A stretch of DNA of 34,488 bases from Candidatus Auribacterota bacterium (GCA_022711655.1 JAKLEM010000017.1:1-34488); one strand, 5' to 3'. Positions 16,663 to 24,417 are shown, counted from the first letter of the stretch. Program-made: numbers and translations. Notes: a model not told the origin generated them from the letters alone.

Positions 16663-17544
16663 ATGGACCTTCAGAAATATCTTCTGGAACGCAAGAAACT
16701 CGTCGATACGCGCCTGGAACGTCTGCTCCCGCAAAACGGCACGCCCCCTTCGCTTATCCACCGGGCGATGCGCTATTCGCTGATGATCGGCGGAAAGCGG
16801 ATCAGGCCGGTCCTGACGCTCGCGGCCTGCGAGGCGGTCGGCGGCGACTGGCGAAAAGCGCTCGACGCCGCGTGCGCGATCGAGCTGATCCACACCTATT
16901 CGCTGATCCACGACGACCTCCCCTGCATGGATAACGACGACTTCCGCCGCGGAAAGCCGACCAGCCACAAGGTATTCGGCGAAGCGGCGGCGGTGCTCGC
17001 CGGCGACGCGCTCCTGACGTTCTCTTTCGAGATCGTCGCGGCCTCGAAAACTATACCCGCCGTGCAGAAACCGGCCCTCGTCTCACTGATCGCCCGCGCC
17101 GCCGGATCGCAGGGGCTTATCGGCGGGCAGGTCGTCGACATGGAGAGCGAAGGGAAAAAAGTTTCGGCAAAAACGGTCGAATATATCCACGCGCACAAGA
17201 CCGCGTGCCTCATCTCGGCCGCGATCGAGACCGGCGCGATGATCGGCGGCGCGAAGGTGAAAGAGCTTTCCTCGCTGAAACGCTACGGCCGGACTGTCGG
17301 CCTGACCTTCCAGATCGCCGACGACATCCTCGACATCACGGGAACGAAAGAGAAGCTCGGCAAGGGCATCGGCAAGGACGTCGCGCAGAAAAAGGCCACC
17401 TATCCGTCGGTATACGGGATAGAAAGGTCGCGCGCCATCCTCGAGGAGAAAACGCAGGAAGCGGTCAGGTCGCTCGGCCCCTTCGGGGCGGAAGCGGCCC
17501 CCCTCAGGGAGATCGCCGTCCTCATCGCGCGGCGCGACCGCTGA
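16663..17544 (+). CDS. ispA: Short-chain polyprenyl (farnesyl/geranylgeranyl) diphosphate synthase
   Basis: This 293-residue all-helical trans-prenyltransferase has a GGKRIRP substrate loop (43-49) and a first Asp-rich motif DDLPCMDNDD (84-93). The two-residue insertion of that motif (DDxxxxD) marks bacterial farnesyl/geranylgeranyl synthases. The second motif is DDILD (220-224). It condenses isopentenyl diphosphate with an allylic diphosphate. MDLQKYL at 16663 was preferred to the ATG six codons earlier because family members start near this point; neither has a strong RBS. It follows the second TMTC-like gene by 43 bp, and the chagasin-like gene follows by 23 bp. The exact product length cannot be read from sequence. 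Confidence 0.92.
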   Translation: MDLQKYLLERKKLVDTRLERLLPQNGTPPSLIHRAMRYSLMIGGKRIRPVLTLAACEAVGGDWRKALDAACAIELIHTYSLIHDDLPCMDNDDFRRGKPTSHKVFGEAAAVLAGDALLTFSFEIVAASKTIPAVQKPALVSLIARAAGSQGLIGGQVVDMESEGKKVSAKTVEYIHAHKTACLISAAIETGAMIGGAKVKELSSLKRYGRTVGLTFQIADDILDITGTKEKLGKGIGKDVAQKKATYPSVYGIERSRAILEEKTQEAVRSLGPFGAEAAPLREIAVLIARRDR

Positions 17545-17567
17545 AACCAGCATACGACGGAGGGACC

Positions 17568-17969
17568 ATGACGCGACACATGCGAAGTCTTTCGATCGGG
17601 ATCGCCGCGCTGGCCCTGATCGCGCTCGCCCCGGGGCTTTGCGAAGCGAAGCGGATCGTCATACGGGAAAATACGAACAACAAGAACATCGTCGTCAGCC
17701 GCGGCGATATCCTGCAGATAGTCCTCGCGGGGAATCCGACGACCGGGTATTCGTGGCAGGTCGGACAGCTCGACCCGAGGATCTTCAAGCTGCTCCGCGA
17801 ACCGGAATACCGGCAGACGCAGCAGGCGATCGGCGGAGGGGGATTTTATTCTTTCGAGCTTGCAGGGATGGCCCCCGGGGCGGCGGCGGTCACGCTCGTC
17901 TACCTCCGGCCGTGGGAAAAGAAAAAGCCGCCGGCAAAGACCTTCAGGATCAACGTCATGGTGAAATGA
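17568..17969 (+). CDS. Secreted chagasin-type (I42) cysteine-protease inhibitor
   Basis: This 133-residue protein has a signal peptide (1-27, ending GLCEA before KRIV). All three inhibitory loops of the I42 family are recognisable: NPTTGYSW (56-63), GGGGF (89-93) and RPWE (114-117). Chagasins block papain-type cysteine proteases by wedging these loops into the active cleft. The ATG at 17568 has an excellent RBS (GGAGGG). It lies 23 bp after ispA and is convergent with the HD hydrolase. No papain-like protease is encoded in the window, so the target may be a distant endogenous enzyme or a foreign protease. Confidence 0.9.
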   Translation: MTRHMRSLSIGIAALALIALAPGLCEAKRIVIRENTNNKNIVVSRGDILQIVLAGNPTTGYSWQVGQLDPRIFKLLREPEYRQTQQAIGGGGFYSFELAGMAPGAAAVTLVYLRPWEKKKPPAKTFRINVMVK

Positions 17970-17981
17970 GAAGGCGGCGCG

Positions 17982-18791
17982 TCACGACGGGCGGCGGCTT
18001 TTCGGCTTGAGCCGGCTCTCGACGTGCGCCCTGACCATCTCGTTGATGCGCGACACCTTCTCGTCGGCAGGCAGGACGCTCACCAGGACGTCGAGATACC
18101 CTCTCTCCACGATCCTCTTCAGAGCAACGTCGAAATTCATGTCGTACACCCAGGCGAGCTGCAACAGCTTGAAATCGTTCACCCGCTTGAGGTCCGCATA
18201 CCTGACTGGCTTCCGGTGCAGCAGCAGCTCGTAGACGTGCTCGGAGATACCGGGATCGTCAGGGAGGTTGATCTTGACGTCGACGTCCTTCAGCGAATCC
18301 CTGTCCGTGTAAAAGCGCGTCACCACCCAGTAGATGTCGATCTTGTCCGCGTCGCGCAGCAGGCGCGCGTGCCGCAGGATGTCGTCGCGTTCCGATGCGG
18401 ACAGCGCCGGCGCGTTGTGCAGCGCCACCGCTTTCATCACGACCTCCCGGACGGCCTCCGGCAAATGCCGCAGGATATCCTTCTCTTTGAGTATGCGCAC
18501 GCCCAGCGCCGCATGGTTCTCCGACTGCACGTCGGAAAGCGTCCCGTACCGTATGATCTGCTCGAAACGCCCGATATCGTGGAGAAGCGCGGCGGCCTCC
18601 GCGATCAAAAGGTCTTGCTCGGAAAGAGCCAGCTCCCTGCCGATCTCGACGATCTCGCGGCAGACGCGGACGGTGTGGTCGTCCTTCAGCTTGATATTCG
18701 GCTTCTGCGCCGGATGCCTCAGGTAGAACCCGCCGACATATTCCGCGTACCATGCCTTAAGATCGCTTAGGTGTCCGGGTGTCATTTTCAT
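17982..18791 (-). CDS. HD-domain phosphohydrolase
   Basis: This 269-residue protein contains an HD metal site: H39, H71-D72 in LLHDIGRFEQ, and an aspartate-rich helix RDADKID (146-152). H93 (ENHAALG) and H125 (ALHNAP) are further likely ligands. HD enzymes of this type hydrolyse phosphomonoesters, nucleotides or cyclic dinucleotides in the cytoplasm; no GYP motif is present, so c-di-GMP hydrolysis is not indicated. It is the last gene of a minus-strand set (SudB fragment, prenyl synthase, yjbQ, this gene), starting 15 bp after yjbQ. An ATG two codons later is an equal alternative start. The substrate is unknown. Confidence 0.85.
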   Translation of the reverse strand: MKMTPGHLSDLKAWYAEYVGGFYLRHPAQKPNIKLKDDHTVRVCREIVEIGRELALSEQDLLIAEAAALLHDIGRFEQIIRYGTLSDVQSENHAALGVRILKEKDILRHLPEAVREVVMKAVALHNAPALSASERDDILRHARLLRDADKIDIYWVVTRFYTDRDSLKDVDVKINLPDDPGISEHVYELLLHRKPVRYADLKRVNDFKLLQLAWVYDMNFDVALKRIVERGYLDVLVSVLPADEKVSRINEMVRAHVESRLKPKSRRPS

Positions 18792-18806
18792 AAAGGGAAC
18801 TTTCTC

Positions 18807-19205
18807 TCAGGCGGGGATCACCGACACATGAACTTCGCGAGTGCGGGGTCCGTCGAACTCGCAGAGGAAGATCCCCTGCCAGGTACCGAGCTTGAGCGAG
18901 CCGCCGCTGACGTGCAGGATGTGCGAATGACCGAGCAGCGACGATTTGACGTGCGCGTGGGAATTGCCCTCGCTGTGCCTGTACGGCCCGCGGACGGGGA
19001 CCAGCTTGTCGAGCGCCGTTATGATGTCTTCCTGCACGCTCGGGTCAGCGTTCTCGTTGACCGTCAGCCCCGCGGTGGTGTGCGGAACGGTCACGACACA
19101 GATCCCTTCGCCGATCTTTGAGGCGGAGACGACGGCTGCGACCTGCGGGGTGATATCGCTGAAAGAGGCCTGAGCGCCTGTCTTGACGCTGAATATCTTG
19201 AACAT
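18807..19205 (-). CDS. yjbQ: YjbQ/UPF0047 family protein
   Basis: This 132-residue protein matches the UPF0047 pattern along its length: PHTTAGLTVNENADP (41-55), HSEGNSHAHVKSSLLG (77-92), and GTWQGIFLCEFDGPR (107-121). Conserved histidines form a metal site at the trimer interface. Members show weak thiamine-phosphate synthase activity and their true role is unclear. It begins 3 bp after the long-chain prenyl synthase stop, so the two are tightly linked. Confidence 0.94.
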   Translation of the reverse strand: MFKIFSVKTGAQASFSDITPQVAAVVSASKIGEGICVVTVPHTTAGLTVNENADPSVQEDIITALDKLVPVRGPYRHSEGNSHAHVKSSLLGHSHILHVSGGSLKLGTWQGIFLCEFDGPRTREVHVSVIPA

Positions 19206-19208
19206 CGC

Positions 19209-20210
19209 CTACCTCGCCCCCGGCGACGCCGCGCTCGCGCCGGCCCGGGCCGCGGCGAACCTGTTCGGGTCAATGATGGTATTCGCGAGCGCGAACAGCG
19301 CATACCGCGCCGGCGAAGCGGGGAGATGTTCGAGCGCCGCCTTCGCGCCGGCGACATGACGCCGCGCAACGCCGAGCGAATATTCCAGGGAATCGTACCG
19401 TTCCAGCAACGCCGCCAGCCGGCTGTCGCCGCCGGGGCCGGCATCGGGGGTGATAAGCCCCGCAAGCTCTTCACGCTCCGCGGCGACCGACAGCAGCCGT
19501 ATGAACGGGAGCGTCAGCTCCCCTTTGCCGATATCGGAGCGGAGCGATTTCCCGGCCGTCTTTTCGCTGCCGAAGGCGTCGATCAGGTCGTCGACTATCT
19601 GGAACGCAACGCCGATCATCCTGCCGAAATCGTAGAGCGCCTTCTGCGAGCGCTCGTCCGCCCCCGACAGCGACGCGCCGACCTCGCAGGCGGATGCGAA
19701 GAGTATCGCGGTCTTGCGGTCGACGATGCGGAGGTAATCATTTTCCGAAAGCGTCAGGTCGTACCGGCGGAAGACCTGCTCCATCTCTCCCTCGCAGATC
19801 GCCCGGGCAGACGAGATCAGCGTCCCGCGGCAGGCGGCCAGCTCGTCTGAGGAGGCGCTGACCAGCGCACACGACAGGAGGTAATCGCCGAAGATCACCG
19901 CGGCCTCGTTGCCGTATCGGGCGTTGTGCGTCGGTATCCCCCGCCGAAGCCGCGCCTGGTCGATCACGTCGTCGTGGAGCAGCGTCGCAGTATGGAAGAG
20001 CTCTAGCGCGACGGCCGCGTCGATATGGGCGTCCGTTACCTCTCCGCAAAGCCGCGCGGACAGTAAGAGGAGCGCCGGCCGGATGCGCTTCCCCCTGTTC
20101 TCGGCGGCATAGGAGACGCAGCGCCCCATGAACGGCGAGTCCGTGGCGACGCTCTGCGCAAGCCGCTCTTCGAAGCGGTCCATCTCCGGCTGTATGAGAT
20201 CAGCGTTCAT
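19209..20210 (-). CDS. Long-chain polyprenyl diphosphate synthase
   Basis: This 333-residue trans-prenyltransferase has NRGKRIRP (38-45), a first Asp-rich motif DDVID (80-84, without the insertion seen in the ispA-like enzyme) and a second motif DDLID (207-211). Position -5 before the first motif is alanine (A75), a small residue that leaves the chain-length pocket open, as in octaprenyl/heptaprenyl synthases. It would make the isoprenoid tail of a quinone or a lipid carrier. The ATG overlaps the stop of the SudB-like fragment (ATGA), and yjbQ follows by 3 bp. The precise chain length is not predictable. The alanine-rich C-terminal tail (about 315-333) is unremarkable. Confidence 0.92.
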   Translation of the reverse strand: MNADLIQPEMDRFEERLAQSVATDSPFMGRCVSYAAENRGKRIRPALLLLSARLCGEVTDAHIDAAVALELFHTATLLHDDVIDQARLRRGIPTHNARYGNEAAVIFGDYLLSCALVSASSDELAACRGTLISSARAICEGEMEQVFRRYDLTLSENDYLRIVDRKTAILFASACEVGASLSGADERSQKALYDFGRMIGVAFQIVDDLIDAFGSEKTAGKSLRSDIGKGELTLPFIRLLSVAAEREELAGLITPDAGPGGDSRLAALLERYDSLEYSLGVARRHVAGAKAALEHLPASPARYALFALANTIIDPNRFAAARAGASAASPGAR

Positions 20211-20458
20211 CTGTTCTCCGTTCTCATAACAAAGTCATGGATCCCCTGCGCGGCGCACTTTCTTTCGCCCGTCGCCCATATCACGGTCGCGGCCCCGGGG
20301 ACGACGTCGGCGACGGTGACCGGTATCCGCTCTCCCTCCTCGCATATGCGCCGGACGACGAACTGGCCGGGGAGATGGGCGTCGGCGATCTCGGGGGCTT
20401 CGATCTCAAAGAGGTTTATGTCTTTCGAGAGTCTGCTTTTGTGGACGATACGGAACAT
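20207..20458 (-). pseudogene. Truncated SudB/NfnA-like (ferredoxin-NADP reductase) N-terminal fragment
   Basis: This is 83 codons. Residues 1-58 (beginning MFRIVHKSRLSKDINLFEIE, with LPGQFVVRRI and GERIPVTVADV) match the N-terminal FAD-binding barrel start of sulfide dehydrogenase subunit SudB/NfnA proteins, which are normally about 280 residues. After TVIWATGE the sequence departs (RKCAAQGIHDFVMRTENR). The rest of the FAD domain, the NAD domain and the C-terminal cysteine cluster are absent. The frame ends in an ATGA overlap with the prenyl synthase. It therefore looks like a deletion remnant whose 5' end now leads this operon. A functional mini-protein is possible but less likely. Confidence 0.65.
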
Positions 20459-20520
20459 GATGAGACTACATTAACACTTTTATACCTTGAATATCTAACA
20501 AAAAAACTGTCTAATATGAG

Positions 20521-20690
20521 CGAAACGGCGGATAATGGCCCGTCTGCGGCAACCCGGCGAATCGAAGGTTCGCGGAGCAGCCCCCGCATGGGGGCGTTGC
20601 CCGCCACCGATCCCTTCGTGGCGTACTTACCAGTACGCCTCCTCGGTCTCTGGCGGACTCCTTGCAGCCGGACCATTCTTCGCCGTTTCG
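20521..20690. repeat. Composite inverted-repeat element (MITE-like or structured RNA)
   Basis: Terminal arms CGAAACGGCG at 20521-20530 and its complement CGCCGTTTCG at 20681-20690 continue as an imperfect inverted repeat of about 28 bp. Nested inside are CCCCC-GCAT-GGGGG, CGCCAC/GTGGCG and GGCGTACT-TACC-AGTACGCC hairpins. This fills most of the 268-bp gap between the SudB fragment and fprA; no coding sequence is supported there. The arm CGAAACGGCGG recurs at 26615-26625. No transposase is nearby, so it would be a non-autonomous element, or a folded leader upstream of fprA. Confidence 0.6.
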
Positions 20691-20714
20691 ATTTCCGAAA
20701 ATTCAATCGATTTG

Positions 20715-20722
20715 AAGGAGGT
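20715..20722 (+). promoter_or_regulatory. Full consensus ribosome binding site of fprA
   Basis: AAGGAGGT ends 4 nt before the ATG at 20727 and fixes that start over the longer open frame upstream, which would run through the inverted-repeat element. The match to the anti-Shine-Dalgarno sequence is complete. Confidence 0.85.
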
Positions 20723-20726
20723 ACAT

Positions 20727-21908
20727 ATGAACCCTCGAAAGATCACCGATAACGTCTTTTCCGTCGGCGCCGTGGATTGGGACCGGCGACTGTTCGACAG
20801 CCTGATACCGCTCCCCGACGGTACGAGCTATAACTCGTACCTGATCAAAGGCAGCGAAAAGACGGCGCTCCTCGACACCGTCGACCCGGCGATGAAAGAG
20901 ACCCTGTTCGAGAACCTCTCGGACATCAAGCACATCGACTACCTGGTCGCCCACCACGCAGAGCAGGACCATTCCGGCTCGATACCGTTCGTCCTCGAGA
21001 AATTCCCCGGCATCACGATCGTGACCAACCAAAAATGCCGCGACATGCTGGTCGACCACCTCCACGTCCCCGCGGACAAGTTCCGGGTCGTGGCCGACGG
21101 CGAGACGCTGTCGCTCGGGGACAGGAGCCTGCAGTTCATTTTTACGCCGTGGGTCCACTGGCCGGAAACGATGGTCAGCTACTGCGCCCGGGATAAGATC
21201 CTGTTCACCTGCGACTTCTTCGGCTCGCACCTGGCAACGGCCGACCTGTTTGTCGCTCATGAGGCGCAGGTCGTCGAAGCGGCGAAGCGATATTACGCCG
21301 AGATCATGATGCCGTTCCGGATCCCGATCCAGGGGCATCTGACGAAGCTGAAGGCGTATGACATCAGGACCATAGCCCCGAGCCACGGCCCGATATGGAA
21401 TAAGCCGTCTTTGATCGTCGACGCCTACGCCGATTGGGTCCTGGGCAAGCCGAAGAACGTCGCCGTCATACCGTTCGTCACGATGCACGACAGCACCCGC
21501 AGGATGGTCCGCCGGCTAGCCGGCGCGCTGATCGATCGGGGCGTCACGGTCGAGGAGTTCGACCTCCCCGTCACCGACCTCGGCAAGCTCGCCATGTCGC
21601 TCGTCGACGCCGCGACGGTGGTCGTGGGATGTCCGACGGTCCACGGCGGGGCGCACCCCGCCGCTGTGTACGCGGCATACCTCGCCAACGCGCTGCGGCC
21701 GAAATTAAAGTTCGCCTCCGTGATCGGCTCATACGGCTGGGGCGGCAAGATGGCGGAACAGGTGGCGGGTATGCTCTCGACCGTGAAACCGGAGATCATC
21801 CAGCCGGTCGTCGTGAAGGGGCTGCCGCGCGAAGCCGACTACAGGGCGCTCGACGCGCTCGCCGACGCCATCGCGCTGAAACATAGAGAGGCCGGGATCG
21901 CCCCCTAA
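20727..21908 (+). CDS. fprA: A-type flavoprotein / flavo-diiron protein (FprA)
   Basis: This 393-residue protein has a beta-lactamase-fold diiron domain (1-245). Its ligands are H77-x-E79-x-D81-H82, H144, D163 and H220 (APSHGPIW). A flavodoxin domain follows (about 245-390), with the FMN loop at TMHDSTRRM and GSYGWGGK. These enzymes reduce O2 to water or NO to N2O using electrons from rubredoxin or F420H2 and protect anaerobes and microaerophiles. There is no extra rubredoxin or NADH-reductase domain, so a separate donor is needed. The zinc transporter gene starts 3 bp downstream. The folded element upstream could influence expression. The call is very secure. Confidence 0.96.
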   Translation: MNPRKITDNVFSVGAVDWDRRLFDSLIPLPDGTSYNSYLIKGSEKTALLDTVDPAMKETLFENLSDIKHIDYLVAHHAEQDHSGSIPFVLEKFPGITIVTNQKCRDMLVDHLHVPADKFRVVADGETLSLGDRSLQFIFTPWVHWPETMVSYCARDKILFTCDFFGSHLATADLFVAHEAQVVEAAKRYYAEIMMPFRIPIQGHLTKLKAYDIRTIAPSHGPIWNKPSLIVDAYADWVLGKPKNVAVIPFVTMHDSTRRMVRRLAGALIDRGVTVEEFDLPVTDLGKLAMSLVDAATVVVGCPTVHGGAHPAAVYAAYLANALRPKLKFASVIGSYGWGGKMAEQVAGMLSTVKPEIIQPVVVKGLPREADYRALDALADAIALKHREAGIAP

Positions 21909-21911
21909 TCC

Positions 21912-22724
21912 ATGTTCGATATCGTGAAAAACATCCATCCTGTCCTGCAGGCGCTCGTCGCCGGCCTGTTCACCTGGAGCGTCACCGCTCTCGGCGCCGC
22001 TGGCGTCTTCGTAAAGAAAGATTACAGCCAGCGGATGCTGGACGGCATGATGGGGTTCGCCTCAGGCGTCATGATCGCGGCAAGTTACTGGTCGCTCCTC
22101 GCGCCGGCGATCGAGATGTCTCAGGGGAAACCGGTTCCCGCGTGGGTGCCGCCCGCGACCGGGTTCCTTGCCGGCGGATTATTCCTCTGGGCGATCGACA
22201 AGGTGCTGCCCCACCTCCACATGAATTTTCCGACATCCGAGGCGGAAGGGATACATACGCACTGGAAGCGGAGCGTCCTGCTGGTGCTTGCGATCACGCT
22301 GCATAACATACCGGAGGGGCTCGCCGTCGGCGTCGCCTTCGGTGCGGCGGCCGCGGGCCTGCCCTCGGCGACGATCGCCGGCGCCGCCGCGCTTGCGCTC
22401 GGCATCGGGATACAGAACTTCCCGGAAGGGTTCGCCGTCTCGATGCCCCTTCGCCGGGAAGGGCTGTCGCGGGGCAAGAGTTTCTGGTACGGGCAGCTTT
22501 CCGGGATCGTCGAGCCGGCGGCGGCGGTTCTCGGCGCCGCCGCGGTCATGGTTTCACAGCCGCTGCTCCCTTACGCGCTCAGCTTCGCGGCAGGGGCGAT
22601 GATCTTCGTCGTCGTCGAGGAGCTGATCCCCGAATCGCAGCGCGCGGGCAACACCGATTTCGCGACAGTGGGAGCGATGTTCGGCTTTGCGATCATGATG
22701 GTACTCGACGTGGCTTTGGGTTAA
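21912..22724 (+). CDS. ZIP-family divalent metal transporter (GufA/ZIPB type)
   Basis: This 270-residue protein has about eight hydrophobic spans. The metal-site helices carry HNIPEG (131-136), QNFPEG (168-173) and SGIVEP (197-202), as in bacterial ZIP proteins. It moves Zn2+ or Fe2+ into the cytoplasm. A histidine pair (HLHMN, 101-105) and IHTH (114-117) lie in the loop before the metal-site helices and may bind metal. It starts 3 bp after fprA with no good RBS, so translation is probably coupled. Linkage to a diiron protein makes iron or zinc supply a reasonable guess. Confidence 0.93.
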   Translation: MFDIVKNIHPVLQALVAGLFTWSVTALGAAGVFVKKDYSQRMLDGMMGFASGVMIAASYWSLLAPAIEMSQGKPVPAWVPPATGFLAGGLFLWAIDKVLPHLHMNFPTSEAEGIHTHWKRSVLLVLAITLHNIPEGLAVGVAFGAAAAGLPSATIAGAAALALGIGIQNFPEGFAVSMPLRREGLSRGKSFWYGQLSGIVEPAAAVLGAAAVMVSQPLLPYALSFAAGAMIFVVVEELIPESQRAGNTDFATVGAMFGFAIMMVLDVALG

Positions 22725-22768
22725 AACTGCGGATTACCGCCCGCCGGCGGCATCATCGCTCGAAAATA

Positions 22769-22810
22769 CAAAAGGGGCGGCGATCGCACTGATGATTGCC
22801 GCCCCTTTTG
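22769..22810. terminator. Bidirectional intrinsic terminator
   Basis: A 17-bp stem pairs 22769-22785 with 22794-22810 (one G-T wobble) around an 8-nt loop. The GC core GGGGCGGC is flanked by AAAA on the left and TTTT on the right, so it works for either strand. It lies between the convergent ZIP and aldo/keto reductase genes. Confidence 0.9.
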
Positions 22811-22819
22811 CGTTCAACC

Positions 22820-23983
22820 CTACGCGATAAGCGCCCGCACCTTTTTGATATTTGCTGCGATATCGATCCCGTGGACGCATTTTGCGGCGCAGGCCCCGCA
22901 TGAAGCGCACTTACCGAGCTGCCGGTCGCACCGCTCGACGGCAAAGCGTTCGCGGGCAAGCCGGGCGTCCTTATACCCCTCAGCATACATGACCATCCGG
23001 TTAAGCGCCGGTATATGCGCGTTCTGCGGACAGGTCGCGACGCACTTGCCGCAGCGGCGGCAGTACCGCTTGTCGATGGCGCGCGCATACCGGTTGAGGG
23101 TCTTCCTGTCGGACCAGCCGACCTTCGTCCCCATCACCTTGAAATTCTCCTCGAGCTGATCGAAATTGATCATGCTCGGGATGGCGGCGGCCACGTTCTT
23201 GTCGTCGAGCACCCAGCGCAGCGCCGCCTGGTGCGGGCTGAGTTCTCCCATTTCCTTTGTCTCGTATCCGCCCGCCTGCGTCTTCATGGCGACGATGCCG
23301 AGCCCCGCCGCCGTCGCCCGCGCGAACGACTCCGCGACGTCCGCCTCGCTCTTGAAACTGTAAGCCACCAGCGCCATGTCGTAGAAGCCGCTCTTGATCG
23401 CCGCATCGACTACGGCCGCCATGTTCTCGTGCGTGGTCACGCCGGTGAAGCGGATCTTGCCCGCCTTCTTGTACTCGCTGAGCACCTCGATGGCCATCGG
23501 GTCGAGCACCCCCGCCTCGTCGGTCTTGTTATGAAGCTGCATGACGTCGATATAGTCGGTATTGAGGCTTCTCAGGCTGCGGTCGATGCTTTCCTGCATA
23601 TCCTTCTTCGACTGTCCTTCGGCGTTGTGGACCTTGGTCGCGATATACACCTTATCGCGCACGCCCTTGAGCGCCTCGCCGAGGATCTTCTCGTTGCGGC
23701 CGTTCATGTAGCAGTCGGCCGTATCGAAGTAGTTGATCCCCATATCGAACGCCCGTCGGATCACCGCCGGTTCGTCGGTCCGCATAGCGCCGAACGAGAT
23801 CGGCGTGATCTTAAGGCCCGTCCGCCCGAGCGTCCGGTACTCCAAGCTTCCCGCCGTCGCCGGCCCGGCCGCAAACAATGTAGGCGGGAACGCGAGATCT
23901 CGTATCCCGCTCATAAGAACGCCCGCCCCGAGCGCGCCCCAGGACGCCTTCTTTAGAAAATCACGCCTGTCGATCCGTTCCAT
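22820..23983 (-). CDS. Tat-exported aldo/keto reductase with C-terminal [4Fe-4S] ferredoxin domain
   Basis: This is a 387-residue protein. RRDFLKK (6-12) followed by a hydrophobic stretch is a twin-arginine signal, so the folded protein is exported or membrane-attached. Residues about 47-310 form an AKR barrel starting YRTLGRTGLKITPISFG, with the catalytic tetrad visible in YFDTADCY, IATKV and VMQLHN. The C-terminal 75 residues carry two cysteine clusters, CRRCGKCVATCP and CASCGACAAKCVHG, for one or two 4Fe-4S clusters. The ATG at 23983 was chosen for its AAGGAGG RBS 4 nt upstream; a TTG eight codons earlier is unlikely. The substrate is unknown, and it is likely an electron-linked sugar or aldehyde redox enzyme. 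Confidence 0.92.
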   Translation of the reverse strand: MERIDRRDFLKKASWGALGAGVLMSGIRDLAFPPTLFAAGPATAGSLEYRTLGRTGLKITPISFGAMRTDEPAVIRRAFDMGINYFDTADCYMNGRNEKILGEALKGVRDKVYIATKVHNAEGQSKKDMQESIDRSLRSLNTDYIDVMQLHNKTDEAGVLDPMAIEVLSEYKKAGKIRFTGVTTHENMAAVVDAAIKSGFYDMALVAYSFKSEADVAESFARATAAGLGIVAMKTQAGGYETKEMGELSPHQAALRWVLDDKNVAAAIPSMINFDQLEENFKVMGTKVGWSDRKTLNRYARAIDKRYCRRCGKCVATCPQNAHIPALNRMVMYAEGYKDARLARERFAVERCDRQLGKCASCGACAAKCVHGIDIAANIKKVRALIA

Positions 23984-24032
23984 ACGGCCTCCTTGAGATG
24001 CGGACAAGCACTCGCTCGATACCGCGATCCCC

Positions 24033-24347
24033 TTATTTGGACTTATTACGGTCCTTTTTCATGTGATACTTCTTCTTCGCGCCGCTTTTCTTCGTGCTCC
24101 GATGGACCTTTTTGTACTTCATCGGCTTTGACGAATAGCTCTTTGATTTCTGTCCAAGCGGCACCAGACCGACCTCCTTGTTCTCGTCGGTCCCGCCCTT
24201 CGTCTGCCCCATCGTGAACTCCTGGTCTTCCTTAAAGCCTTCGTCTTTAAGGGCGGCCTCATGCCCCTCGAGCGCTCTCGCGCAGGGCGCCGCAAAACAA
24301 GCCAGCGCCATCAATGCGAACAACATGACAGATAACCGGCGAACCAT
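24033..24347 (-). CDS. Secreted lysine-rich small protein of unknown function
   Basis: This is a 104-residue protein. MVRRLSVMLFALMALACF through PCARA is a signal peptide cleaved before LEGHEAAL. The mature N-terminal part is acidic (EDQEFTMG, TDENKE); the last 45 residues are strongly basic (KYKKVHRSTKKSGAKKKYHMKK). I chose the ATG at 24347 because GGGAGG is 6 nt upstream; in-frame ATGs at 24353 and 24389 are alternatives that would add a long n-region. I do not recognise a family. It is divergent from the CDF gene and 49 bp downstream of the aldo/keto reductase start. The polarity suggests binding to an acidic surface polymer, but that is a guess. Confidence 0.6.
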   Translation of the reverse strand: MVRRLSVMLFALMALACFAAPCARALEGHEAALKDEGFKEDQEFTMGQTKGGTDENKEVGLVPLGQKSKSYSSKPMKYKKVHRSTKKSGAKKKYHMKKDRNKSK

Positions 24348-24417
24348 TGCCATCCTCCCGCTGTCAGAACGTTTCGTGCTGTGTTTCATCACTTTTCTAC
24401 CGCTTTCGACATTAACC

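Noticed and set aside
18024-18770. Open frame of about 248 codons opposite the HD hydrolase
   Set aside because: Overlaps a well-supported HD-domain gene entirely and has no recognisable motif.
23015-23956. Open frame of about 313 codons opposite the aldo/keto reductase
   Set aside because: Arg/His/Val-rich translation without domain features; the minus-strand AKR is unambiguous and has a perfect RBS.
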